The notes under the pieces: generated by a model
What the model saw: only the letters and a program-made list of their open reading frames with translations
What the model was told of the DNA's origin: nothing
Database searches by the model: none
Shown: piece after piece, positions 15,503 to 24,418 of the stretch
Numbering within the stretch: the first letter of the stretch is position 1
Layout: the number at the start of each line of letters is the position of its first letter
Position numbers and translations under genes: made by a program
Source of the DNA: JAVHLK01 sp043806215
GTDB lineage: Bacteria; Desulfobacterota; Desulfomonilia; Desulfomonilales; Desulfomonilaceae
DNA: 64,000 nucleotides
Direction of reading: 5' to 3'
NCBI GenBank assembly: GCA_043806215.1
Contig: JAZDHD010000324.1
Span: 1 to 64,000 of the forward strand

Positions 15503-15733
15503 AGCGCAGCATGATGTACCATCGAACTTCACGGGAGATCACGAGGCCGAGTGACTGTTCGACCGGACAAATCTCACTCGGATCGGGGGTCCCATTTCGT
15601 GCCTGCCGGGTCGGGGGGATGGCCCCGATATCAGGATGCCTCCGAGACCACGGGAATACATTTCTCAGTCTTTTTGCTTCGTCAACGCGGCCCTCGCAGG
15701 ACGCGGAGTGATCTTCTCCTCATTTCATGAGAT
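15503..15733. other. intergenic segment, nothing recognised
   Basis: 231 bp between convergent genes. No coding signal, repeat copy or strong terminator is seen; GGGGGGATGGCCCCGATATC near 15615 contains a short inverted repeat. Confidence 0.4.
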
Positions 15734-16255
15734 TCACCACGGCTCTTCTTTGTGCTTGCCGGCCGGTATCATATCAATCCTCTTGTCCAAGTCTTCCAGC
15801 GGGATCTCCGCGGCACTCCGTTCCAGGCCGTCGAGTCCTTCCACTCTCCAGCCTGCATACCCCATATCCGTCTCCTGATTTCCCAGGGGCCACCCCTCGT
15901 GAGCATAGATCAATCCCGTCCGTTCCAGCGCTTCGAGCAGATCTCTCCGCTCACGAGCCAGGACCTGAAGACGCTTCTTTTTGTACGGCTTGACCTTTGC
16001 CACTTCCAAGACGATCCCGGCAAGCTCCGCAATGCGCTCATTTTCCGAAGCCGAGAGGATCTGCAACCTCTCGACGTTCTTGTCCGAAATGTGCCTTTGT
16101 TCCATGTACCCGAAGATCTCGTCTTCCTGTTCGACTGCCTCTCTCTCCTCCTTCGGCAAGCGGGCACAATCCTTACACACATGGTCCCTGTGGCCTTTAC
16201 CGGAGAACTTCTCGTTCGCCCTTTCACGTCCGCAAATCCTACAATAACGGCCCAC
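15734..16255 (-). CDS. zinc-knuckle protein of unknown function
   Basis: A 173-residue protein read from GTG 16255, chosen because GAGGAG lies five bases upstream; the GTG two codons earlier is too close to it. The N-terminus has CRICG (Cys5, Cys8) and GHRDHVCKDC (His22, His25, Cys27, Cys30), a zinc-binding ribbon. The rest is helical and charged, with DLLEALERTGLIYAHEGWP and a Trp-containing stretch near the C-terminus. I do not recognise a named family. Its two zinc pairs resemble small nucleic-acid-binding or HNH-accessory ribbons, but no HNH catalytic residues are present. It lies at the distal end of the beta-oxidation region, separated from the iorA fragment by repeat sequence. Confidence 0.6.
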   Translation of the reverse strand: MGRYCRICGRERANEKFSGKGHRDHVCKDCARLPKEEREAVEQEDEIFGYMEQRHISDKNVERLQILSASENERIAELAGIVLEVAKVKPYKKKRLQVLARERRDLLEALERTGLIYAHEGWPLGNQETDMGYAGWRVEGLDGLERSAAEIPLEDLDKRIDMIPAGKHKEEPW

Positions 16256-16432
16256 AAGCACTCCTCTGGTCCCTTAGCGATGTGTGGCATAAATGCGGTG
16301 GCGTATTCCTGCGAGCGCTCGGTAGCGTCCCGGCGTCTCTGCCGGGCGTTCGCGCAGAAAAGACCTACCCGGTAGGGGCGAATGGCATTCGCCCAGGGCG
16401 ACCGCCAGTCTCCCCTACCATAGTCCACACTT
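16256..16432. repeat. degenerate dispersed-repeat sequence
   Basis: Contains GCGTCCCGGCGTCTCTGCCG and GGTAGGGGCGAATGGCATTC hairpin modules of the kind found inside other copies of repeat family I, plus a weakly related end (CATAAATGCGGTGGCGTATT). It abuts the broken end of the iorA fragment. Confidence 0.45.
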
Positions 16433-16579
16433 CTAAATTCCCAACGGCTCCTGCCACATCTTCCCGATGTACTCCAGGATCTCCGTACTGGGAGTCCCGG
16501 GATATGCCGAGGCCAACCGGACACCGTATTCCTCGGCCCCGCGCGCTATGGCTTCGTTTCCCGACATAAGATGTTTCAC
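16433..16579 (-). pseudogene. iorA: truncated indolepyruvate ferredoxin oxidoreductase alpha subunit
   Basis: From GTG 16579, behind AAAGGAG, only 48 residues are read. KHLMSGNEAIARGAEEYGVR followed by LASAYPGTPSTEILE matches the N-terminal start of IorA (thiamine-pyrophosphate enzyme alpha subunit, normally about 600 residues). Reading stops after WQEPLGI, and the sequence then becomes dispersed repeat. The intact start and ribosome binding site show that a functional gene began here, and that the remainder was deleted or displaced. iorA is often found near aryl-CoA ligases in anaerobes, which fits the ligase gene beside it. Confidence 0.75.
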
Positions 16580-16657
16580 GATGCTTCTCCTTTCATTGAC
16601 CGCGGTCGGCCACGAATCATGCATCCCCCTACCTGTGGAGACTCCGCACTGCCCACG

Positions 16658-18199
16658 TTAAGACTCTTCTCCCACCATCCTGCGCAGGGTTACCTTTTCG
16701 AGCTTACCTGTTACCGTTTTCGGAAGTTCCTTAAAGAGCCTCACATGTTTGGGGGCCTTGTAGCTCGCTATGTTGTCTTTACAGAATGCTATGAATTCCG
16801 CCTCAGTGGTTTGGAAGCCATCCTTGAGAGCGATGCACGCAATGGCGATCTCTCCCTTGACCAGATCGGGAACGCCTATGACCTGGGCTTCGGCCACGGC
16901 AGGGTGAGTGTAGAGCAGGTCTTCTATCTCCTTGGGGTAGATGTTGAATCCGCCGGTAACGATCATGTCCTTTTTCCGGTCTTTAACGTAACAGTACCCG
17001 TCTTCGTCGAAATAAACCATGTCGCCTGTGTGAAGCCAGCCGTTTCGGAGAGCCTCCGCTGTGGCTTCCGGTTTGTTCCAGTATCCTTTCATCACGTTTG
17101 GTCCACGGATGACGAGTTCTCCTATGTCTCCTTGTTTGACAGGGTTATCGTTTTCGTCAAAAGCAGCTACTTCTATCTCCGGTACGATGGGAATGCCGCA
17201 GGAATTCGCCTTCTGAACACCCCTTCCCGGTAGGGGATTCATCAGCACAACGGGTGCGGCCTCAGTGATGCCGTAGCCCTCCGAGAGCGGGGTAAACTTT
17301 TCATTCCATGCCCTCAGGATCGGTTCCGGAGTGGCCGCAGCTCCTGTGACGGAGTAGCGAAGGTTGATCTGTTTGGCATAGTCGTCCACCGCGGGCTCAT
17401 TGACGAGGGCGTAGTACATGGTTGCCACTCCATGGAATGCGGTTGCAGCATGTTTGACCATAGCTTCCAGGCACATCTTTGGATCAAACCGGCTCAACCA
17501 GACAACGCAGCCGCCCTCGATCCAGATTTCCCCCAGCACGTGGGTGAGGGCGTAGGAATGGAAAAGGGGTAGTGCACAGACCGCTGTATCCCGGTACGTG
17601 GTCTCGGTATAATCAGCGCAGTGTCTGGCGTTTGTCCAGAGGTTTTCGTGTGTCAGCATGACACCCTTTGGTTGGCCCGTGGTTCCTGATGTATAGAGAA
17701 TGGCGGCCAGGTCATCTTTCTCAACGACCGTCGTGTCGAAGAATCCGGAGAATTTCCTGATCCAGGAGTTGAAATCAATGGTACCGTTCCCGTAGTTTTC
17801 ACCTATGACAACCATTTCTTGAATGCCGTATTCCGGTCTCTTGAAGATTTTGTGTGGTTCAGCGGCGACACTCTGAGTTGCGACGATGACCTTCGGACCA
17901 CAGTCTCTGATAATATAGTCAATCTCCCTTTCCTTCAGCATCACGTTGAGCGGATTGACGACAGCCCCTGCCTTTAGGATTCCGAAATACCAGAAGAAGA
18001 ATTCAGGAACATTGGGGAGAAAGAGAGTGACCCTATCTCCCTTCTCAACCCCCATCTGCCGGAGGCCGCCGGCGATGGCGTTTGCTTCTTCGTCGACCTC
18101 CTTGAAAGTCCATTCCCTGTCGTCAAAAACCAGCGCGACCTTATCAGGGTGTGCCGTTTTGCTGTTTTCCAGATAAGATGCCAAGTTAATACCGCTCAT
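16658..18199 (-). CDS. AMP-forming acyl-CoA ligase (medium/long-chain type)
   Basis: A 513-residue ANL-superfamily enzyme that should activate a carboxylic acid to its CoA thioester with ATP. Motifs: ILYTSGTTGQPKGV (P-loop, about 168-181), EGYGITEAAP (about 310), WLHTGD with Asp near 392, GGFNIYP hinge, and PKTVTGK with the catalytic Lys near 500. The start at 18199 follows AGGAGG. It belongs to the minus-strand acyl-CoA degradation region but is separated from the FadB-like gene by repeat copy B, so it may have its own promoter. Chain length or aromatic preference cannot be read from the sequence. Confidence 0.9.
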   Translation of the reverse strand: MSGINLASYLENSKTAHPDKVALVFDDREWTFKEVDEEANAIAGGLRQMGVEKGDRVTLFLPNVPEFFFWYFGILKAGAVVNPLNVMLKEREIDYIIRDCGPKVIVATQSVAAEPHKIFKRPEYGIQEMVVIGENYGNGTIDFNSWIRKFSGFFDTTVVEKDDLAAILYTSGTTGQPKGVMLTHENLWTNARHCADYTETTYRDTAVCALPLFHSYALTHVLGEIWIEGGCVVWLSRFDPKMCLEAMVKHAATAFHGVATMYYALVNEPAVDDYAKQINLRYSVTGAAATPEPILRAWNEKFTPLSEGYGITEAAPVVLMNPLPGRGVQKANSCGIPIVPEIEVAAFDENDNPVKQGDIGELVIRGPNVMKGYWNKPEATAEALRNGWLHTGDMVYFDEDGYCYVKDRKKDMIVTGGFNIYPKEIEDLLYTHPAVAEAQVIGVPDLVKGEIAIACIALKDGFQTTEAEFIAFCKDNIASYKAPKHVRLFKELPKTVTGKLEKVTLRRMVGEES

Positions 18200-18322
18200 T
18201 GGCTCCTCCTATTCGATCTCCATATTGTCCGGATCTTTTGTTGCCCTCGGACACTTCCAGAGAGATCTCTTTTCAGAAGCATGATCATATTGGCATAAAC
18301 CATGTGGTTAGTCTCGACCTTG

Positions 18323-18577
18323 AGCATGAAAGCCCCCCGGAACCCGAGCCGAAAACCGGGCAGAGCCCGCCCTTGAAGATGACGGGCATCCCGCGCAGAA
18401 CGCGGGACCGTCCCACGAAACAGGTCAAAGGCTTCATGGCAGTCCTTCACAGCACGGGCCTCCGTGCCGGTATTCTTTAGTGGAAACAACGTACTATCTC
18501 TCGCCCGGCAGGGACGCCGGGACGCTACCGCGTGTTTACAGAATGCGTGACCGTATTTGTGCCACAGAACACTAAGG
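18323..18577. repeat. dispersed repeat family I, copy B (composite)
   Basis: The right end is intact: GTGACCGTATTTGTGCCACA followed by GAACACTAAG (ending 18576). The left part is replaced by a module shared with 51590-51632 (ATGAAAG...CCGGGCAGAGCCCG). Internal GACGGGCA...CGGGACCGTCCCAC and GGGCCTCCGTGCC modules match copy A. It fills the gap between the CoA ligase and the FadB-like gene. Confidence 0.7.
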
Positions 18578-18602
18578 AGGAACCATGGCTGCCGCCGTTG
18601 CA

Positions 18603-20732
18603 CTAGTCCCCGTAGAACGTCCTTCCCGAATCGGCCGCATCCTTGAGTAATCCAGCCGGCTTGAACCGCAATCCATATCGGTTCTCGAGTTCGATCAATT
18701 TGTTGTATGCGTTTGTAGGGCCCCATCTGTCGGCGTATCGCAGTATCCCGCCCCTGTATGAAGGAAATCCGGCGCCGTAGATCATGGCCAAATCCATGTC
18801 CTGCGGCCGGTCGCAGATACCCTCCTCGATCATCAGTGCTGCCTCATTGATGCCGAGGGCAAGCATGGTGTCGATGATCTCCTGATCGGAGACCTGCCTT
18901 GGAGATACGTTGTTTTCCCTCAGAAACCTTTGCACAACATCCACAACCATTTTATTCGGGACGGGACGCTCGCCCGTGTAATCCATATATCCGGTGCCGG
19001 TCTTTCTCCCGTAGCAGCCGGTCTGATGGATGAGTTCCGTGAGAGGATGAACCGCATATCGGTCCCCTAGTCTCCGCTCGAAAGCCTTACGGACGTGGTA
19101 GGCGATATCGATCCCGGTACGATCGTCCAGTTCGGCGGGTCCCATAGGCATTCCGAAGGCCTTCACGGCTTTTTCTATTTGCTCGGCGTTCACCCCGTCG
19201 GCAAGCAGATACGGGTGCCCGGCAAAGAGCGCCATGAGTTGCCTCGTCACATAAAAACCCGGGCCGTCATTTACCACGACGGGGGTCTTCTTGATGGCTC
19301 GTGCGAAGGCTACGGCAGCGGCCAGCGTCTGATTGGACGTCTTCGCTGCACAAATGATCTCCAGAAGTTGCATACGCTGAGCCGGATTGAAGAAATGCAG
19401 GCCAATCATCCGATCAGGATGACGGAGTACCGATGCCGTTTCGGTAAGGGGCAAGGCCGAAGTGTTTGTTGCAAATAGTGTCGCGGGCTTGCAGAGTGCT
19501 TCGAGCTTTTCCCACAAGCCCTGTTTGATCTTCATGTCCTCCGGAACCGCCTCAATTATCAGATCGGCCTCTTTCAGGTCTTCCAGAGAGGTAGTCACGG
19601 CTAAGCGCTCTTCCAGCAGTTTCTCGGAATCTTGTGCGGTCATCTTCCCTTGTTTCATCGGGAACGCAAAGGACTTCCGGATGGCTTCCAGCCCCTTTTC
19701 AATGGCTTCCTCGTTGATATCCCAGAGAATCGTATCGAAACCATTGCCGATCAGCAGGTGGACAATGCCCGAACCCATTACGCCGCCGCCCAGCATGGCC
19801 GCCTTCTTGATTCGGGCCGGTTCGATTCCCTCGATTCTCGGAAGCCTACCCGCGGCCCGAGTGTTTAAGAAGACGCCGATCAGGTTCTTGGCCTGCTCGG
19901 AAACTGCGCATTCACTGAAGAGTCCCACATCTCGGCGGATGTCGGCTTCGGCGTCGTCGGTGAGACCCTGCTCAAGGGCCTCCAGTGCCTTGAACGGGGC
20001 GATGGTACCCTTGAACTTCGGGGAGTTCCTTGCCTTGAAGTCCTCGATCAGGACATTCTTTTCCTCATCACCCGGCAACCGATCCCGTCGACTGCCGGTC
20101 ATATGCTTCTGCCGATCCAACTCTCCGGAAATGAAACGTAGGGCCGTGTTTCGGCACGTTTGCAGGAGCGCATCGGCGCCGGCCAATTCGTCCAGAAGTC
20201 CTATGGAAAGCGCCTTTTCTGCCGGGATGGGCTGTCCGACGGCAATCATCCCCAAAGAATGCTGCAAACCGATCAACCGTGGCAGGCGCTGAATGCCGCC
20301 GGCCCCCGGGATGACGCCTAGTTGAACCTCGGGAAGCCCTAAATGGGCGCCTCTGATTCCGACGCGATAGTGACACGCCATCGCCAATTCGAGTCCGCCT
20401 CCCAATGCATTTCCGTTTATGGCTGCAATGACCGGTTTCGGGCCCGACTCGATTCGGCCGAACAATTCGGCGGCAGTCCACGCCAATTGGAAGGCAGCCC
20501 CACTATCCCTCACCCTCTGAAGTTCCGTGATGTCTGCGCCGGCCACAAAATTCTTTCCCGTACCGGTCAGGATTAGAGCCTTGATATCTGTCGAGGCCAG
20601 GCATTCGTCAACCGCCTGAGAAAGGTCCCGGCTCAATTGAGGAGACATCTGATTTACCGGGGGGTTGTCGATAGCGAGCACTGCCGCGCCATCCATGACA
20701 GCTATTCCTATGGTCTTGTACTTTGCCTGCAT
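18603..20732 (-). CDS. FadB-like enoyl-CoA hydratase/3-hydroxyacyl-CoA dehydrogenase
   Basis: A 709-residue bifunctional beta-oxidation enzyme. Residues 1-190 are crotonase-like: TGTGKNFVAGADITEL and NGNALGGGLELAMACHYRV oxyanion-hole regions, with LPEVQLGVIPGAGG carrying a catalytic Glu. From about 310 the NAD-binding GGGVMGSGI fold begins, followed by LHFFNPAQRMQLLEI with the catalytic His and the duplicated C-terminal HAD domains. It performs hydration and oxidation of trans-2-enoyl-CoA. GGAAG precedes the ATG. It lies downstream of the reductase-like gene at 20801 (68-bp gap). Confidence 0.92.
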   Translation of the reverse strand: MQAKYKTIGIAVMDGAAVLAIDNPPVNQMSPQLSRDLSQAVDECLASTDIKALILTGTGKNFVAGADITELQRVRDSGAAFQLAWTAAELFGRIESGPKPVIAAINGNALGGGLELAMACHYRVGIRGAHLGLPEVQLGVIPGAGGIQRLPRLIGLQHSLGMIAVGQPIPAEKALSIGLLDELAGADALLQTCRNTALRFISGELDRQKHMTGSRRDRLPGDEEKNVLIEDFKARNSPKFKGTIAPFKALEALEQGLTDDAEADIRRDVGLFSECAVSEQAKNLIGVFLNTRAAGRLPRIEGIEPARIKKAAMLGGGVMGSGIVHLLIGNGFDTILWDINEEAIEKGLEAIRKSFAFPMKQGKMTAQDSEKLLEERLAVTTSLEDLKEADLIIEAVPEDMKIKQGLWEKLEALCKPATLFATNTSALPLTETASVLRHPDRMIGLHFFNPAQRMQLLEIICAAKTSNQTLAAAVAFARAIKKTPVVVNDGPGFYVTRQLMALFAGHPYLLADGVNAEQIEKAVKAFGMPMGPAELDDRTGIDIAYHVRKAFERRLGDRYAVHPLTELIHQTGCYGRKTGTGYMDYTGERPVPNKMVVDVVQRFLRENNVSPRQVSDQEIIDTMLALGINEAALMIEEGICDRPQDMDLAMIYGAGFPSYRGGILRYADRWGPTNAYNKLIELENRYGLRFKPAGLLKDAADSGRTFYGD

Positions 20733-20800
20733 GCCGGCCGGCTTCCTTTCTTAACAGGTCTCCGCCAACTCATCGGCAACTTATTACCCTTTGAAAATAC

Positions 20801-21748
20801 CTATTGGTTCTGCTTAGGCAAGTAGCTGTCTTCAATCGCCTTGACCAGATTCGTCATGGCAATATAGAAAGGGGTGGGGATACCCAACTCCCGCGCGTAT
20901 TCAACCACTTTACCACCCAGGAAGTCGATCTCCGTGGGCGTTTTACGAGCGATGTCATCACACATTGAATCCTTGTGAGCACTCGCTTTCTCGAGATATC
21001 CCAATGCGCCGTGGAGATATTCCTCTCCCAAGTCGAAGCCCCGGGCTTTTGCCACTGTAAGAGCCTCCTGGAAGCAATTCTCCGCTATTTCACGCGTAGG
21101 AGGGAATTGGAGAATTTCGCCCAAGGTTCTGTCCGTAACAGCGCATATCGATGCCATGGTGCATTTCATTATCATCTTCTTCCAAACATATAGCTTGATA
21201 TCATCGACATATTCGGTGTCCAGCCCGTTCCTGGTAAGCAATTCGGCTATTTCCCGACCGAGCTTCCCGTTTTCCGCCGTGAGCGCTCCCAAATGGTTCG
21301 GCCGATTAAAGAAGGCCATTTCCACTTCACATGGCCCCTTCAGGGATACACCGTAGTTTAGCGACATGCGGAATGCCGCCTCGGCACCGAAGGCTTCCCC
21401 AATCACATCCTCCGTGCCCAGACCGTTATGGGTACTCACGATCTTGGTTCCGTCCTTATACACTGCTTTCAATTCTTCCAGAATCTTGGGGAGATGAAAC
21501 GTCTTCGTGCAAAGAAAAATCAGATTGGGATCGAAGTCTTTCATCTTAGCGATCCGGTCGGAAAAATTGAGAACCGGCACCCGGTAGGAGACCTGGCCGG
21601 TAATCTTGATTCCATCCCTCGCGATGGCCTCTCCCAGTCCGGGTCTGGGGTCTACGAGCATGGTCTCGCGGTCTTGGCTGAGCAGGGCCGCAGCCAAGAC
21701 CGTTCCGGTCGCTCCAACACCGACTACGGCAATTCTTAAATCATCCAT
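20801..21748 (-). CDS. ketopantoate reductase (PanE/ApbA) family protein
   Basis: A 315-residue NAD(P)-dependent reductase. The N-terminal Rossmann motif is VVGVGATGTVLAA (about 7-19), with CTKTF near 81 and the HNGLG motif near 104. The C-terminal helical domain carries the WKKMIMKCTMASICAV segment with the conserved Lys. The family includes 2-dehydropantoate 2-reductase (pantothenate and CoA synthesis), but many paralogues act on other 2-oxo acids or acyl derivatives. Its place inside a beta-oxidation region suggests such a paralogue. The ribosome binding site is weak. Confidence 0.82.
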   Translation of the reverse strand: MDDLRIAVVGVGATGTVLAAALLSQDRETMLVDPRPGLGEAIARDGIKITGQVSYRVPVLNFSDRIAKMKDFDPNLIFLCTKTFHLPKILEELKAVYKDGTKIVSTHNGLGTEDVIGEAFGAEAAFRMSLNYGVSLKGPCEVEMAFFNRPNHLGALTAENGKLGREIAELLTRNGLDTEYVDDIKLYVWKKMIMKCTMASICAVTDRTLGEILQFPPTREIAENCFQEALTVAKARGFDLGEEYLHGALGYLEKASAHKDSMCDDIARKTPTEIDFLGGKVVEYARELGIPTPFYIAMTNLVKAIEDSYLPKQNQ

Positions 21749-21797
21749 GATTCAGTCCTGACTCTCTTCTCACTGTTTATGAGGGTTGGCGGCCAAG

Positions 21798-22010
21798 CTT
21801 AGTGCTCTGCGGCGGAAATACGGTGACATATTAACATACGCCTTCTCTGTCTTGGTAGCGCCGGCCTCCGTGCCGGATTGGTAGGGGTAGGCCCCTGTGC
21901 CTACCCATGGGCACCTACAGGGGGGTGCCCCTACAAACACGCCCGGTAGGGACGCCGGGACGCTACCGCGTTTTTACAGAATGTGCGACCGTATTTGTGC
22001 CACAGCACAC
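21798..22010. repeat. dispersed repeat family I, copy C
   Basis: Left end CTTAGTGCTCTGCGGCGGAA ATACGG; right end GTGCGACCGTATTTGTGCCA followed by CAGCACAC. The interior carries GGTAGGGGTAGGCCCCTGTG and GGGGGTGCCCCTAC hairpins instead of the modules in copy A, so this is a sequence variant with the same ends. It separates the PanE-like gene from the enoyl-CoA hydratase gene; the remaining 22011-22197 shows nothing recognisable. Confidence 0.7.
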
Positions 22011-22197
22011 CTCGGCAGCCGGTTAATGTCCTACGGCCGGGTTCGGGCGCAACACTTTGCCCTCTGATCCCGGTCACATGCGGCAAACCGCCTCAACATG
22101 GCCCTCTAAGGGGGTATATGCCCATGGTACGGTCGGCAGACTTGTGCTTCAGCGCTTCCGTGCCGATTCTCCATGGGCATTGTCTCAATCCTCTTCT

Positions 22198-22986
22198 TTA
22201 TCTTCCGGGAGATTCCATCTTGGCGATAAGCTCCCCCAGTGCTTGGAAGTGTACTTCACTTGTCATGAACCTCTGAAACACCAGCGCCTCGTACTTGATC
22301 CATTGATCCAAGCCGGAATATGCAGCGGCGCCCTGCCGTAGCATGGCCTTTGCGGTTGCTACTGCTGCGGCGGGCTGTGCTGCGATCCGCTTAGCCAATG
22401 CGAGAGCCTGCGCCGACAGATCCTCGTGAGGTACCAGTCGATCTATGAGGCCGATCCTTAGAGCCTCCTCGGCGTCGATAGTCCTCCCTGTGAATAAGAG
22501 ATCAGCGGAACGGCCATAGCCGACGAGCCCCGGCAGGAGGCTGCTGCTGCCGAACTCGGGGGTAAGGCCGATTCCGGCAAAAGGCGCACAAAACGTAGCT
22601 TTCTCGGAACCCAACCGGATGTCGCATGCCACGGGCATGGTCATTCCCCAACCCACGGCCGCCCCGTTCACCGCTGCTATCAAGGGCTTCGGGAAACGAG
22701 CAAACACCAAAGCCAACTCCGGACCACCAAATACACTCAGCCGGCCGGTTCGGCGATACTTCTCGTAAATCGCCTTGAACTCTCGCAAATCGGCGCCGCC
22801 GCAGAAGGCAGTCCCCGCTCCGGTTATGACAACGACGCGAGTCTCCGGGTCTGTTTCAAGGGTTTCGAGCGCCTCGGTCAGTTCCCTGTGCATCTGTTCA
22901 TTGATGGCGTTCATCACGTCGGGTCTATTGAGCACAACCAAGCCGACTCGGCCTTCCATTCTCAGGTCCAGAGTGCTGAAAACCAT
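22198..22986 (-). CDS. enoyl-CoA hydratase/isomerase family protein
   Basis: A 262-residue crotonase-family enzyme. GAGTAFCGGADLREF (about 56-70) and NGAAVGWGMTMPVACDIRL (about 103-121) form the oxyanion hole. The second catalytic region reads AGIGLTPEFGSSSLLP rather than the hydratase PE.KLG..P pattern and lacks one of the two hydratase glutamates, which is closer to isomerase or dehydrogenase-type crotonases. It lies 15 bp downstream of a possible tiny ORF that overlaps the stop of the solute-binding protein gene, so it is likely in one operon with the transporter. Confidence 0.85.
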   Translation of the reverse strand: MVFSTLDLRMEGRVGLVVLNRPDVMNAINEQMHRELTEALETLETDPETRVVVITGAGTAFCGGADLREFKAIYEKYRRTGRLSVFGGPELALVFARFPKPLIAAVNGAAVGWGMTMPVACDIRLGSEKATFCAPFAGIGLTPEFGSSSLLPGLVGYGRSADLLFTGRTIDAEEALRIGLIDRLVPHEDLSAQALALAKRIAAQPAAAVATAKAMLRQGAAAYSGLDQWIKYEALVFQRFMTSEVHFQALGELIAKMESPGR

Positions 22987-23001
22987 ACGGAAGTCCCCTC
23001 T

Positions 23002-23109
23002 CTATAAGAACCGTTCCGAAGGTGTCAGACTGGCCAAGACCTTCTCGAAGTCAAGCGTTTCCCGTTTTGCCGTCACTTGTACGGATTGTTTCCCCAGCAT
23101 CGCCTTCAT
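23002..23109 (-). CDS. possible 35-residue ORF coupled to the transporter gene
   Basis: The ATG at 23109 overlaps the TGA of the upstream solute-binding protein gene as ATGA, a common translational coupling arrangement. It reads MKAMLGKQSVQVTAKRETLD and ends TPSERFL, 15 bp before the enoyl-CoA hydratase gene. No family is recognised. It may be a real small protein or chance. Confidence 0.35.
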   Translation of the reverse strand: MKAMLGKQSVQVTAKRETLDFEKVLASLTPSERFL

Positions 23110-24311
23110 TTCATTTCCTTAGGAGTTCGCCAGTCGGTGATGGCCGTCATTACTCCTTTTTCAGGATTTCCTCGGTAGAGTCGAGTTAACGTGGTGGGCG
23201 CGTGACTCTCCGGAGTGTAGGTCACCGGCGGCACTATTCCACCGGTGTCAAAATCCCTGAGAGTTTCCAGGCTCTTCTTGAAGGTTTCAGGCGTTAGGTC
23301 CTTTCCTGCCCGTTTCATGCCCTCCAGATAGACCGTTGCCCCGGCCACGCCCATGGTGTAGAGTGATGTCAGCATCTTCGCGGGATCTCGGTCATTCTTC
23401 TTGGCCAATTCCCTTACTCTCTTCATACCGGGCGTGTCATCGTCCCAGCCGCCGACGAAATTGACTCCAATGTAGTTCTTCGCGGCCGACTTACACGCTC
23501 TTACCACCACGTCGTCACACGACCAGTTGATCCCGAAGGTCAGCGGATGGTAGTCATACTGTTCCGCTGCTTTCAGAAACGTTATGATTGGTGGAGCGAG
23601 GTTGCAGGTAACCACGTATTCTACACCCTCCTTTTTCAGCGCCAGAACCTGGGAACCGGCATCGACGGTCCCTATGTTGAGGACCAGCTCGCTTACCAGC
23701 TTCAAGCCGTACTGCTGAGCACGTTTCCTGGCGGCTTCCAATCCTTTCTTTCCGAACTCGGTTTCCGCGTATACGACTGCTATCTTGGGATTCTTGGCTT
23801 TCAGATCGTGCATTATGTAGTCGAACATGATCGCGATCTGGGTTTCGTACGTCGCTCCCAATACAAACACATAAGGCTTGTATGGCGAAAAAAACTCCCC
23901 CGTCATTGCATTGGGAATGTTTGAAACCTGGTATTTGTCAATAAGATCGAACAGTGCTATTGTCTGGGGAGTTCCGCCCATGGTCAGGATGGAAAGAACT
24001 TTGTCTCTGAAAATCAGCTTGTTAAAAGCCGCAATGGCATTGGGAGTCTTGAACTGATCGTCCTCCCATGTAAAATTGATCTTCCTGCCGTTGATTCCGC
24101 CGGACTCGTTGACCTGATTGATCACATCCTGAATCCCCCAGCCATGGGGAAGTCCTAGGGCTGCCACGGGTCCGGTCTTGACGAGAATCATGCCGAGTTG
24201 GATCGAATCCTTCGTAACTCCCCGGGAGTCTGCCGAGGCGACGGCTACAGAGAACAGCCCCAGCAACAGAATCGCCACCGCAAATCTGATCCGCCTTTCA
24301 CTTGTTTTCAT
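23106..24311 (-). CDS. branched-chain-type ABC transporter solute-binding protein
   Basis: A 401-residue periplasmic binding protein (Peripla_BP_6/LivK type). The start at 24311 (MKTSERRIRF) lies behind GGAGGG; a TTG six codons earlier is in frame but overlaps that site. A signal peptide runs to about residue 27 (AVASA-DS). The mature start SIQLGMILVKTGPVAALGLP and the SGGINGRKINF segment are characteristic. It delivers its ligand to the permeases encoded next. In this context the ligand is likely to be an aromatic or aliphatic carboxylate activated by the nearby ligases, but amino acids cannot be excluded. Confidence 0.88.
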   Translation of the reverse strand: MKTSERRIRFAVAILLLGLFSVAVASADSRGVTKDSIQLGMILVKTGPVAALGLPHGWGIQDVINQVNESGGINGRKINFTWEDDQFKTPNAIAAFNKLIFRDKVLSILTMGGTPQTIALFDLIDKYQVSNIPNAMTGEFFSPYKPYVFVLGATYETQIAIMFDYIMHDLKAKNPKIAVVYAETEFGKKGLEAARKRAQQYGLKLVSELVLNIGTVDAGSQVLALKKEGVEYVVTCNLAPPIITFLKAAEQYDYHPLTFGINWSCDDVVVRACKSAAKNYIGVNFVGGWDDDTPGMKRVRELAKKNDRDPAKMLTSLYTMGVAGATVYLEGMKRAGKDLTPETFKKSLETLRDFDTGGIVPPVTYTPESHAPTTLTRLYRGNPEKGVMTAITDWRTPKEMK

Positions 24312-24418
24312 CTCCGTTTCCCTCCTCAAAGGTTTGATTGGTAACTCCGACTAAAACCCGATGTCTTCGTGAAGCATGAAATCTTGGTCCAGGACTGAAA
24401 TGCCGCCCGTTCAGAGCT

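Noticed and set aside
18196..18726. minus-strand frame between the CoA ligase and FadB-like genes
   Set aside because: It runs through repeat copy B and the C-terminus of the FadB-like gene in the wrong frame.
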